Positions 48,671-58,117 of a stretch of 64,000 bases of DNA are shown in pieces; the first letter of the stretch is position 1, and each line of letters starts with the position of its first letter. The notes under the pieces were generated by a model. That model made no database searches and was not told the DNA's origin. It saw only the letters and a list, made by a program, of their open reading frames with translations. The translations under genes were made by a program, and so were the position numbers. Origin of the DNA: Paramoeba atlantica (taxonomy: Eukaryota > Discosea); assembly GCA_977017575.1 (NCBI GenBank), contig CDRNVI010000066.1:62001-126000 (forward strand), in the 5' to 3' direction.

Positions 48671-49441
48671 TACAGGGGGTGGCGCAAAAATATGGGGGGC
48701 GTCAAAATTCTTATAAATTGTCCAATTTTGGAAAGTAGCACCGCATTCGAGAGCTCTCGCGGAGATATCCACATGTACGTGTCACCTGATACTGCGTTTC
48801 CCGTCTTTTTAATTTTTTAATTTCGGGAAAAAAAAAACGTTTTTGGAACTTGCAATTTTCTTCAGATTCTTCGATTTTTTCGATATTTTAGGTAGTTTCC
48901 TTCTATTTGTTTACCTTTCCGCCTCGCTATCTCGCAGAAACAGGATTAATCCAATAGCAAGGGTGTACAGCACCGTGATCGGAATTGTTACAGTACTCGG
49001 GGACAGCTTAAAGTCACCCACCACATACTAAGGAAGTGCGAAGAAAATATTTGTGGGATAACTGATGCCCACAAAAGCTCATTATTCCCCACAAATCGGT
49101 CAGAGTTGCGATCGGCGATCGCATATGGGATTGAATTGTTGAAAGGAGAACAGAAAAAATCATTTTTAGACACTTTAAGGACAGTTCCAACTCGTATTAA
49201 GATTTCGTTAACAAAAAAATGGAGGACATTGTGGATATTAAATGAGGTATTTTTCAAATTTTGAAACTTGCAATTGGTGTTTTCAGCCCCTTTGGCATAG
49301 GGACCTACCCTCCTGAATACGGGAAACGCATTATCAGGTGACACGTATATCAGCGAGAGCTTTCGAATGCGGTACTACTTTTCAAAATTGGACAAGTTAT
49401 AAAAATTTTGACCCCCCCATATTTTCGTGCCATCTCCTGTA
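48671..49441. mobile_element. Inverted-repeat element of about 770 bp
   Basis: The arms at 48671-48804 and 49319-49441 are inverted copies, about 125 bp each and roughly 85 percent alike by eye. They share ACGGGAAACGCA, TATCAGGTGACACGTA, TCGAATGCGGT and CAAAATTGGACAA. The interior includes a copy of the 41-bp repeat (48862-48902) and an open, ATG-less plus-strand frame at about 48960-49262 (TRGQLKVTHHILRKCEEN, SAIAYGIELLKGEQKKS). It may be a foldback or non-autonomous DNA transposon. No target duplication identified. Confidence 0.6.
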
Positions 49442-51035
49442 TGTGGAGAAGGAAGCGAAGTTCCCAGGAAGCACCCTTGAGAAGGCCGAAGAGCAAAAAG
49501 TGAATCAGCACGAAGAAATGGCTTCATCTCGCAGTAGTAATTTTTTTCCTTTGGTCTCTCTAGATATTGTACTGCTCTATCAAATCGCTATAGTATTGTA
49601 GCGTCTTACAGAAGAGTACATCTTTATGTAAAATATTATTACGAAATTTAGGCACATTCCTTTCTTACGGGCACATAACTCAATGAAGAAAAACACTTTG
49701 CTTGGAAAATACTTTGCATGACACGAGATCCTTCACCTCCTTGCCTCCCTTTCACCCTCCTTCGCTTGTCACTTTCCTTCAATAACAGGTAACCTGAACT
49801 TAGAAAGCAAAGAAAAGGTCTCGAAGAAAATGGAAGTTCTACTCTACCGAATTTTTGGATTATCAGAAAAAAAACGTTTTTGAAAGTTTTATAGTAAAAA
49901 AATTCCTAAAACTTTAAAGTAACTTTCATCCCTTGAAACTCAAACTAGTCTAAAGTACAGTGTTATATTTAATTACGGTATTATTTAATTACGCTTTTAA
50001 GGTTATTTTTGGCTAAAATTAATCTTAATTAAATTAACCGTAATATAATCCACTCGTAAATTAATAATATTTTTTCCTTTTAAAAAAAAAGGTGTGAACC
50101 CCCTAGGAATTTTTGAACACACTTGAACAAATTTTTTTTCAACACACTTTTTGAGGAACTTTTAAGCACCCAAGCCATTGGATTCGTCTGTGATCATTTT
50201 ACAAAGGTTTGTGTTTCGTATTAAAGTGAGGTCGATGGTGATAGACATGAAAGAAAAGTATTTTTTTCGGGGCTAAAAATAATCTTAATTAAAAATAACC
50301 GTAATTAAAAATAACCGTAATATAATCCACTCGTATTTGAATACTTCACTGTAACAATAATCATTCTTTTTTAAAAGTTCAAAGTTATTAATTGATGTCA
50401 GTGTTATTGTTTGTACACATTGTGACCTTTCGGCATTCTGCAGAGAGGGTAAGATCGCCCGGTCGTGGTTATCATCAGGTAAGAAAGGTGCATGCATTTC
50501 ATTATTTCCTATTGGTCATTCTTCTAACGGACCGTCCGGACTAAAAAAAATAATTTTTTGCTACTCTTTTTAATATTTCTATGTTGGCCAGTAGTGGCCA
50601 ATAGAAATGGCCTTGTTGGCCATTTCTATACCTCGTAATACTCGTATAACCTCTTAATATTCCAAATGGGAACATTAACCCGAACAGTGGTTTATATTGA
50701 CCTGAATTAAGTAAACGGGTGGACGGAGATTCACTTTACGTAACTATTTTTATGACTGATAAAATCCAGTAGCAGTTCAAGTCAAATACGGAACAAAAAC
50801 GTGCAATTTCATGAGCCTTTGCAGCATCTTATCCGTATGCAACTCACAATGTTTGGTTCCTGGCTTAATTGGAGGTAGTAGTTGCAAAAAAAATTATCTA
50901 CGTCTAATAATGTAGGAATGAGAAGGTGTTTAAGGATAGAAATGTCCGAGCTTGCGAGCGAACGTAAATAGTACGATAAGGCGTAAGAGTACATCCCAGC
51001 GAGTGTAAACAAATAAAATCTAAAATAAACATGGA
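49442..51035. other. AT-rich spacer with short repeats
   Basis: About 1.6 kb without a supported gene. A direct repeat (GGCTAAAATTAATCTTAATT and onward to CCACTCGTA) occurs at 50011-50058 and, expanded, at 50271-50335. A perfect hairpin ATAGAAATGGCC / GGCCATTTCTAT lies at 50601-50629. Confidence 0.55.
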
Positions 51036-51407
51036 TTACAATGGCTCAATGTAAAGAACGTTGTTACCGCGTATCAGCATACTAGGGGTGACACCCATCT
51101 CATCAAGTTTCGTCCGTTTTGTATTTTTGACCGAGCTGAGACGGTTTGCGGATTCTTGAAGGACGATTTCATTCGCGGCTCTTCTAATAACCGATTCTAC
51201 TGTGACGTGTTCTAGTGCAACATTTAAATGATCATCCACGGAACGTACCGTGCCCCGAAGAACAGGAACTGGTTCTTCCCCCGCTGAATGAGTCAATCTA
51301 CTGCAACGTTTCCTCCACTCGACTGTAAGGGGAAGTGGCAATCCGTGTACAGTGCGAACAAGCACTGTACACCCCACAAGCGAGGAGCCTAACGCGTTTG
51401 AAGACAT
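51036..51407 (-). CDS. Sm-like protein (LSm2/LSm3 type)
   Basis: A 123-residue protein with a probable Sm fold. Sm1 reads LVGCTVLVRT, then after an insert LRGTVRSVDDHLNVALEHVT; Sm2 reads SMLIRGNNVLYIEPL. The DxHLN and IRGxxVxYI motifs contact uridine-rich RNA in Sm and LSm rings. The HLNVAL pattern fits LSm2 (YLNIKL) or LSm3 (HLNMIL). LSm2-8 binds the U6 snRNA 3' end and LSm1-7 acts in mRNA decay. Two inserts stretch the protein beyond the usual 95 or so residues: about 20 residues between strands 1 and 2 and about 35 between Sm1 and Sm2. It lies 215 bp downstream of PSF1 on the same strand. Confidence 0.6.
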   Translation of the reverse strand: MSSNALGSSLVGCTVLVRTVHGLPLPLTVEWRKRCSRLTHSAGEEPVPVLRGTVRSVDDHLNVALEHVTVESVIRRAANEIVLQESANRLSSVKNTKRTKLDEMGVTPSMLIRGNNVLYIEPL

Positions 51408-51622
51408 TCTTAATATTTAGAATAAATTGCGCCCCAAAAAATACTTTAGTATGTAACAATGAATGATCTAGATAACTTTGCATCGAATTATTATTCTTCA
51501 TTATCAACGTTATCATGAAAACAAGAGGAAATATTGCATTCTGTATATTATGTTTTATGTTTAATTTTGAAGAAGCGTGTAAAGGAACACAAGCGTCATA
51601 CTTGTCACCATAATCCTTTGTT

Positions 51623-52336
51623 CTATTCACTTCCGTGCGCTACGACCACTCCAGATGACAACAAGGGAGCTGCATCTTCATAGGTAAGTGAGAGACATTT
51701 TCCGGGATAGATTTGCAACGTACGCCCGGTGACGGCGGAGACACCCACAAATGTCTTCTTACCTGTGAGCACTACATAGCGCTGTACTCCGGGAATGTGT
51801 CCACTCGCACACATACGAAGATCCAGGTTACCGAGGGCTGTCATGTACGATACCATAAGATTTCCATAGTTACGTAGAAATTGTCCCTCTGAGGGGTTGA
51901 GCAGGTCATGGGGTATAGCTCCCCGAGCAGAGGGCTCGGAGGATGATACAGGTGAGGATGGCGCCTCTTGTGAGATTGCACCATGGGTGTGCTCGTCTTT
52001 ACCCAGCATACCCCACCACGAGGCTGTTACGTGGTCCAGACGAGACTTCAGGTAGGAGCAGAGACATCGCTTGTCATGGAGAGCCTGAGCCCGGAGTATT
52101 CGTAACCGCGTAGCATAGAATGGGTCCCTCACATTAATGTGGGGGTTGCCCAAGTCACGTTCATGCATAGACCACAATGCTTGAATTCCCTGTGCGATTG
52201 CATTTACACTCGAGTCGTCAAACACGGTAAACTCCTGACGCCCACCTCGAGCTTGCAGACCGCTCGCATGGTGTACTAAAGGCTGGGCTGCGCCATCTTC
52301 ATACATGAATAACGGATATATTGAAAAGCCATACAA
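51623..52336 (-). CDS. PSF1: GINS complex subunit PSF1
   Basis: A 237-residue helicase cofactor. GINS (Sld5, Psf1-3) joins MCM and Cdc45 in the replicative helicase. The helical A domain has LRILRAQALHDKRCLCSYLK followed by SRLDHV, like LLRNRRCTVAYLYDRLLRI in human PSF1, then LNPSEGQFLRNYGNLMVSYM, like the ExEWFNNYKRSLATYM block. The C-terminal B domain has QRYVVLTGKKTF and YPGKCLSLTYEDAAPLLSSG with VVVAHG, like the end of PSF1 (LPRWKCEQLIRQGVLEHI). It is about 40 residues longer than human, mainly a Ser/Pro/Glu-rich insert before the LNPSEG block. Intronless. Confidence 0.8.
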   Translation of the reverse strand: MYGFSIYPLFMYEDGAAQPLVHHASGLQARGGRQEFTVFDDSSVNAIAQGIQALWSMHERDLGNPHINVRDPFYATRLRILRAQALHDKRCLCSYLKSRLDHVTASWWGMLGKDEHTHGAISQEAPSSPVSSSEPSARGAIPHDLLNPSEGQFLRNYGNLMVSYMTALGNLDLRMCASGHIPGVQRYVVLTGKKTFVGVSAVTGRTLQIYPGKCLSLTYEDAAPLLSSGVVVAHGSE

Positions 52337-52575
52337 AAACTTTGTCTTATTTTTTTATCGCGTAGCGAAACTGCCCTGCTACCGAAAATTTCTAGGTTTT
52401 CGTTGTTCGAAAGTTAATGAGAAATGTATTGAATAACATGAAAAAAGTGCACATGAGAAATATTCTAGTTAGGGTAATTTGAATACGGCATTACGTATTC
52501 ATCGAGCCTAGCCATGATCGAGCATAGTTCATGCAATGACGCTTTTAAAGCCACTTTGTTCTCCCTTATTCTTCT
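52337..52575. other. Spacer between the 667-residue gene and PSF1
   Basis: AT-rich, about 240 bp. No feature recognised. Confidence 0.3.
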
Positions 52576-54579
52576 TTATTTTCCTGGCACGTGCATATAT
52601 TCGTCCAATACAGAAGGGCCATAGTCTCCATAATCAGGAAGATAGCCCCTGGCCAGTGACTCAAGAGACATCCCCCCTAGCGATCGATAAAGCGCATCGT
52701 AGCCTTCATGCGGTAGCGAAATGCCTAGACTACACGCTTCAATGAAGAGCGCGTACCCCGCGGTCCTGTCCATTCGAGCACAGTTTAGAAGAGCCACATA
52801 GTGCTGCGCGTTGACTTGCGAGGAACAGACATACTTTTGTCTTACATTAAGTGCAGTCTGGAGATCGGGAAAGGGACGCAAAGAGGAATAGAGACGAAGC
52901 ATGAGTAAACTGAGTTTGGAAACCTGTTGAGGTGAAAATAAGGTGGAACATACTACGTGCTCTTGGGGCGCAACATGACGTAAGAATAGCGCTTCAGCCT
53001 CCGTAGTTCGGCGGTGCAATACATAAACGTGAAGAAGCGAATACAGCACAGGAAAGCGTAGAAACCGGCTATGATCCTGCTTGGAATCTTTTTGACTATG
53101 ACTCTCACCCTCAGTTTTCTCCCTCAAACTTACTTTATCCAAATGCTCATTCTGAATTTTAGAATAAACTACTTGAGTTGCATCTTCGGGAGTGAGGGAA
53201 GAAAGTAGTGTAAGAATAATTGACCAAGATGAGCATAAAAACTCTCTTTGCGACATGCTAGCATTTATTTTCGATATCAAAGCGCTCCGAAATCCACCAT
53301 CTGCAGAAGTACCTACGGCGTGTAACGCGGCTGCATAGGCTGAAAGAGTGGGACGGAATTCGCACGATTGCAACTCGTGAATGCGCCCTGGGAATAGCTG
53401 AAACCAAAGCTGAACAATATTTTTATTGTCGAATAAACTATCGTGAGGTTTGCGCGCCCCACACCACAAGCAAAGTAAAGCAGAAACATCACTATGAAAT
53501 ATTTCACGTTCGCTGTGCACCGATGCCGCTTTTGAACCCGCAGAAGAAATACTCTTAATTCCTTCTGTTTTGTTGCAAGTAATGGAGCCATTACCTGTTT
53601 CATTCTTCTCTGTTCGAATTGGCTGTAACCATTCTAAATATTTCCGTACCCAAAACCAAAACGTCTCGTAATTTCGCGTATCATGCTCAATTTCGGTCCA
53701 CAGAGCAAAATAACACAACCAAACCTTATGTGTTGCGAAATCACTCTGCAGCGCGTCATGGAGAAGTTGCGTAGCTCCTCTAAGAACTCTCTTCTGGTGC
53801 GCACGCGATGTCTCCTGAATTCGCTTGTAATGTCCGGAAAGAGGTGTTTTTCGCGTCGAATCAGTTTTTGGTCCTTTAAAAGTATTTAACGATACACTTT
53901 CCGACCCTGCTAAACTACAGAGGGCTACGAACGATACTTCGATGAGTCGTGAGTAAAGATCATGGCGTACCTTTCCATCCAGGTCCTTGTCCAGAATTAC
54001 ATTGTTCAGGAATTCACCTCGTAAAAATTCTATCTTAGCGAAAATAGATTCAACGTGCTCAGCACCAAGCAGCTCAAGAAAAGAATATCGTACATTGGGT
54101 AAGGAAGATGTGAGGAAAGAAAAAAGGCTTCCGGCACGCGACCCATCTTCTCCTTTCTCAATCAATGCGTATGGCTCGCTAGTTTTGCTTTGCAAAGAAC
54201 TTATATAGTTTTGAATCAATCGACGATGTGGTTGAAAAATAGAATACCAGTGATATAGCGTGGGCGAACATTGATCTGTTCGATCGGGATTACTGTAGCG
54301 CTCTGTATCTGAAGAGAACCACGGCATTATCATATCTAAAAAAGATAACGATTTTCTATGTGATGTGATCTCAGTAGTCCGTAAATTTGTTGAATTATGT
54401 GCAGTGCAGGGCCTATATCTTTTACCAACTTCGATAGCAGAACCTTCCGATTCGTTGGACGTGTGTGCTTGGCGTCTTTGTGCAAGACATTTCCTTCCTG
54501 CATACATACACAAGCTTGTCACCCGAATCGAAGATTTATAGCGTGCTCGAAACATCAAAAGGCATGACCTTTTACTCAA
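52576..54579 (-). CDS. Hypothetical protein, possibly mitochondrial and helical-repeat
   Basis: A 667-residue frame I do not recognise. The N-terminus (MSKRSCLLMFRARYKSS, then CMYAGRKCLAQRRQAH) is rich in R, S and A with no acidic residues for about 40 positions, as in a mitochondrial targeting peptide. The body is helical with few clear repeats. C-terminal pieces such as QHYVALLNCARMDRTAGYAL and LHVYVLHRRTTEAEALFLRH have the spacing of pentatricopeptide-type helices (arrangement by eye, not tested). Length and composition match the neighbouring genes. Same strand as PSF1 and the protease gene. Confidence 0.6.
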   Translation of the reverse strand: MSKRSCLLMFRARYKSSIRVTSLCMYAGRKCLAQRRQAHTSNESEGSAIEVGKRYRPCTAHNSTNLRTTEITSHRKSLSFLDMIMPWFSSDTERYSNPDRTDQCSPTLYHWYSIFQPHRRLIQNYISSLQSKTSEPYALIEKGEDGSRAGSLFSFLTSSLPNVRYSFLELLGAEHVESIFAKIEFLRGEFLNNVILDKDLDGKVRHDLYSRLIEVSFVALCSLAGSESVSLNTFKGPKTDSTRKTPLSGHYKRIQETSRAHQKRVLRGATQLLHDALQSDFATHKVWLCYFALWTEIEHDTRNYETFWFWVRKYLEWLQPIRTEKNETGNGSITCNKTEGIKSISSAGSKAASVHSEREIFHSDVSALLCLWCGARKPHDSLFDNKNIVQLWFQLFPGRIHELQSCEFRPTLSAYAAALHAVGTSADGGFRSALISKINASMSQREFLCSSWSIILTLLSSLTPEDATQVVYSKIQNEHLDKVSLREKTEGESHSQKDSKQDHSRFLRFPVLYSLLHVYVLHRRTTEAEALFLRHVAPQEHVVCSTLFSPQQVSKLSLLMLRLYSSLRPFPDLQTALNVRQKYVCSSQVNAQHYVALLNCARMDRTAGYALFIEACSLGISLPHEGYDALYRSLGGMSLESLARGYLPDYGDYGPSVLDEYMHVPGK

Positions 54580-54804
54580 CTAGCTCATAGGATCCTATAA
54601 AAACGTCTAACGATTTAAGAGAATGAATATTCGCGAATAAGAAGTGAAGCCTACAATCTTATACGAATAGGTTCAATTGCACACTAAATAGTTATGTAAC
54701 TATGTAAATAGTTATGTAACTATGGTAAAATCATGATGGATTACACCGCTAAATTAATTACGTCAGGCTCTGTGCTAAAAAACACATTTTTTTAGTTTTA
54801 CCCT

Positions 54805-56088
54805 TTAAGATCGGACATTCCGCTCCCATTTCTTACAAATCCGTTGGTCATTACTACGTAGTATTTCGAAAGGATGAGGCATGCATCGTAAAATGTGATC
54901 CAAACAATGGAACTCCGCCATATTGCGCCCACTGCCCATGGCATCATCGTTTCGACCTAAATGAATTCCCACCGGAACAAGTGTTGGAGGAGAAGTGCGC
55001 ATCAAAAATGCTAATCCGCCAGACGCCCCGGGCTTTGTTTCTGCACCGTCAACGTAAAATGACATGGTCTGTGTGTGAAAACCACGAAGAGTCCCGGAAG
55101 TGTAGCAAAGGACAAGTTCCTTCCCATCGAAGAGCTCTGTATCGTAACTTTCAGGAGTTGACGCTGGAAGACTTTTACCTAACCTCTGAGACTGTTTGCC
55201 ACGTTTTCTTATCGTAGTCCCAATATCCATTCCCAGGTCAACTTTCTGCGGGGCACTATGGGGCAAGCATACCTGTGCGCTTGGTTGTAGCCATAATATG
55301 AGAATCTGGTCATTATCTTCCAACGTAATGCCCTCTTGAATTCTAAGGAAGCGAAAACCACGAATCAAAGACCTGTCGTTTGTTTTATCAGCTCGGTAAT
55401 CAGAATTTGCACTATCTGTCATTGTTGACTCGTCTTTTTGTGTTCTTTCCGTTCGATGAACAGGAGTCTCATAAATGAGTGCGGCGTCAATCAACCCGTG
55501 GAATGGACGTATATTTGAATTGATTTTTGTAACATGACGTACTGGTTGATCACTCATTTCTGATCCGCTTTTTTGGCGACTGCAACTCAACTTTCGCGAC
55601 CCTTTTTCTCTAGGTAAATGCAGTTCTATTCCTCCTATTACACATTTAGAGATCACATGTCTCGGAGTAAGATAGGTGTACGGCCCTACAGCTACTGCAG
55701 TTCCACACCATTCATTTCTATACCACACACCGCGTAGTACATTATGCAGTTGTGATACATACAGACTAAGAACAAGTTGCCTTAAGTCACCTACCGGGCT
55801 TCGCCAATCTTTGCATGGTATCTCGACGAAACACAGATTTTCGCTTTTTGACCTCTTCAATTTCTCTTCGTGCGATAGCTCCCGGGTATCATCGTCGGGC
55901 GTTTCTGGAGTTGCAGGTTGCGTCTCACGAGAAGACAAAAATCTTTCAGATTTCGGCCAATTGGTTGCCTTCTGGCGCATAAGTCTATAGAAGGAACTTT
56001 CAGGTGCAATCGATAGCTCAGAACCGCGTGGTCTCGTCACCTCTTGTCTAGTCGCATGATGCGACGTAAGATATCGATCATAATTCAT
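54805..56088 (-). CDS. Trypsin-like serine protease domain protein
   Basis: A 427-residue protein of the PA-clan (chymotrypsin-like) peptidase fold. A charged N-terminal region of about 95 residues comes first. The predicted triad is His144 in YLTPRHVIS, Asp201 in GLIDAALIY and Ser356 in KPGASGGLAF (GxSGG motif). The segment CGTAVAVGPYTYLTPRHV is the usual strand-loop leading to the histidine. No signal peptide is visible, so it may act inside the cell, like DegP-type or virus-like cytosolic peptidases; the natural substrate is unknown. There is a long, charged loop between Asp and Ser. HtrA-like PDZ domains are absent. It is a lone gene between UBA4 and the 667-residue gene. Confidence 0.7.
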   Translation of the reverse strand: MNYDRYLTSHHATRQEVTRPRGSELSIAPESSFYRLMRQKATNWPKSERFLSSRETQPATPETPDDDTRELSHEEKLKRSKSENLCFVEIPCKDWRSPVGDLRQLVLSLYVSQLHNVLRGVWYRNEWCGTAVAVGPYTYLTPRHVISKCVIGGIELHLPREKGSRKLSCSRQKSGSEMSDQPVRHVTKINSNIRPFHGLIDAALIYETPVHRTERTQKDESTMTDSANSDYRADKTNDRSLIRGFRFLRIQEGITLEDNDQILILWLQPSAQVCLPHSAPQKVDLGMDIGTTIRKRGKQSQRLGKSLPASTPESYDTELFDGKELVLCYTSGTLRGFHTQTMSFYVDGAETKPGASGGLAFLMRTSPPTLVPVGIHLGRNDDAMGSGRNMAEFHCLDHILRCMPHPFEILRSNDQRICKKWERNVRS

Positions 56089-56354
56089 GCCAATAGAATT
56101 TTCACCTCATGTGCCTACCTATAGGAAGTCTTTAGATCAGATCTCTATCTATTCGATTTTATATACATGTACATGTATGATCAGTCTGTTTTTTTGCGAT
56201 TTCATTTCGATGATTTTATATAGTTCTATATTTTATAATAACTGCGGTAATTGTACCCGTGACAAAATCTTTGAGATATTCCGGTTAGCCTCCCTCCACT
56301 CGACAGTGTTAAAGCTGCAAAGCTGTGATACACACTACCGCAACACTGCAAATG

Positions 56355-57680
56355 TCAATAGTCAGGAAAGTCTTCGTCCACTTCTTCTCTCCATCTATGT
56401 AGGCCTCCTACAACGTGAACCACATTTGCAACTCCGTTGGCAGCTAAAAATGTCACAGCGTGACTTGATGCAACGCCTCGACGACATATCAAGTAAATAT
56501 TGTGTTTCTTTACACTATTGGGATGATGAGAAGCATTACTATTAGATTTATCATTTTTTAGTAGCGGAGTGTTATAAACGTCTAAAGAGCAGGGTTGTTC
56601 AGAAAGTGACCTCACCTGTGCCACAAAGGACTCATTTTTTAAAAACGGTACATTGCTAACCACAAAATTTGGCCATTTAATTGAACACATACTAAACTGC
56701 ACCTCGGGTCGGACATCGACAACCACAATCTTCGGAGTAGTATTCGCCGCACGTTCGACCAACTCCAAAGGGCGCACACAGTTATCTGGCGCAAGACACG
56801 CGGGGCGCTCACACACGTAGTCCTCACCATAATACGCAAAAACCGGAACCCCCCTCTCCCCCTTCCCTCTCCCTCTCCCCTCCCCACATCCCCCACAACC
56901 CCCCCGCCTTTCCCTCAACCTCACCGTCCGCATCGTCCCCAACCTCGCATTCCAATACACCATCCGCCCCGACAACACCTCCCCCCTCCCCCACCCCGCC
57001 GCCACCTTCACCACCTCCCCCGCCTGTACCGCCCCCATCACCCCCGGCACCACCCCCAGTACCCCCACCTCCCCACACCCCTCCACAGCCCCTCCCCCCG
57101 CCGGTGGGGGCTCCGGGAACACACACCGGTAGCACGGCCCCCCGGCGTAGTGAAACACCGTGACGTGGCCCTCCCACCGCAGCGCGGACCCACTCACCAG
57201 GGGCTTCCCCAGCCACCCGCAGGCGTCGTTGAGCAAGTACCGGCTCCCCACGTTATCCGTGCAGTCACAGATAATGTCGTAGGGCCGCAGGAGGGGTAAC
57301 ACATTGGAGGGGTCAACGGCCACGGGGTACTCGTGCAGGGGTACCGTGGGGTTGAGCCGACGACAGGCCAGGGCCGCGGATTGGACTTTGGACATTTGCA
57401 GGTTTTCTGTGCTGTGGATGACCTGACGCTGGAGGTTGGAGAGCTCAACGGTGTCGGGGTCGACGATGCCGAGGGAGGCGGCGCCCCCGGCCGCGAGGTA
57501 GAGCAGACAGGTACTGCCGAGACCTCCGGCCCCGACGACGAGGATGTGGGTGCGGAGGACGGAGGATACGCCCGAGGGCCCGAGCTCGGGGAGAAGGGCG
57601 TGACGGCTGTAGCGTTGGATCTCGGGGGCGGTGAGGTGGGGGGAGTGGAGGGAAGGGGAGATGGGGGGAGGGGTGGACAT
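56355..57680 (-). CDS. UBA4: MOCS3/UBA4: E1-like activating enzyme with rhodanese domain
   Basis: A 441-residue enzyme that adenylates and thiolates a ubiquitin-like sulfur carrier (URM1, MOCS2A) for tRNA 2-thiolation and molybdenum cofactor synthesis. The adenylation domain has VVGAGGLGST (nucleotide loop, about 48-57), RQVIHST, a CTDN motif (about 140-143), and zinc cysteines CYRC (183-186) and CGGC (262-265). A cysteine in GCGEVGVLGVVPGVMG (about 202) is the likely E1-type residue. The rhodanese domain follows, with KIVVVDVRPEVQF and the active loop CRRGVASSHAV (Cys about 399), ending in VVGGLHRW. The 5' half is strongly GC-rich and the 3' half AT-rich. The leader is CT-rich. Confidence 0.92.
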   Translation of the reverse strand: MSTPPPISPSLHSPHLTAPEIQRYSRHALLPELGPSGVSSVLRTHILVVGAGGLGSTCLLYLAAGGAASLGIVDPDTVELSNLQRQVIHSTENLQMSKVQSAALACRRLNPTVPLHEYPVAVDPSNVLPLLRPYDIICDCTDNVGSRYLLNDACGWLGKPLVSGSALRWEGHVTVFHYAGGPCYRCVFPEPPPAGGGAVEGCGEVGVLGVVPGVMGAVQAGEVVKVAAGWGRGEVLSGRMVYWNARLGTMRTVRLRERRGGCGGCGEGRGRGKGERGVPVFAYYGEDYVCERPACLAPDNCVRPLELVERAANTTPKIVVVDVRPEVQFSMCSIKWPNFVVSNVPFLKNESFVAQVRSLSEQPCSLDVYNTPLLKNDKSNSNASHHPNSVKKHNIYLICRRGVASSHAVTFLAANGVANVVHVVGGLHRWREEVDEDFPDY

Positions 57681-58117
57681 TAGAGTGTGTTGTACATCAT
57701 GATGAGGGAGGGAGGGAGGGGAGAAGAGAATTGTAGATGGAAGGTAGAAAAAGATGGATTGAGTAAAAAGGATGAGGGGAGGAGCAAGATTAAAGGAAGA
57801 AAACTCCAGGGCAAATGAAGAACTGGATAAAAGGTCATTAGTTAATTACGCGTAAATTGATTCTTCTTTAAATTAATGATTTAAAATTTAAATGTCTTAA
57901 TTTCTCTATTTTTGGATTTAGGATTTTCGTACGCATGGCTAGTAGCATTCACATACGCACTGTGAAATCATTTAGTAAAAAATTAGACTCCTTCAAGTAA
58001 AACTGTATGCTAAAAATAAAGGAGAAAAATAAATCTGTTGCACTTCTTGAATATAAATCACTAGCAGAGTTTACGAGTCAATCCGATGAATACTCGACTT
58101 TCTCCAATTCCTACTTT
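57681..58117. other. Spacer between the large helical gene and UBA4
   Basis: About 440 bp. A GGGA-repeat run at about 57705-57730 (the complement of the UBA4 CT-rich leader) is followed by AT-rich sequence. No gene. Confidence 0.4.
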
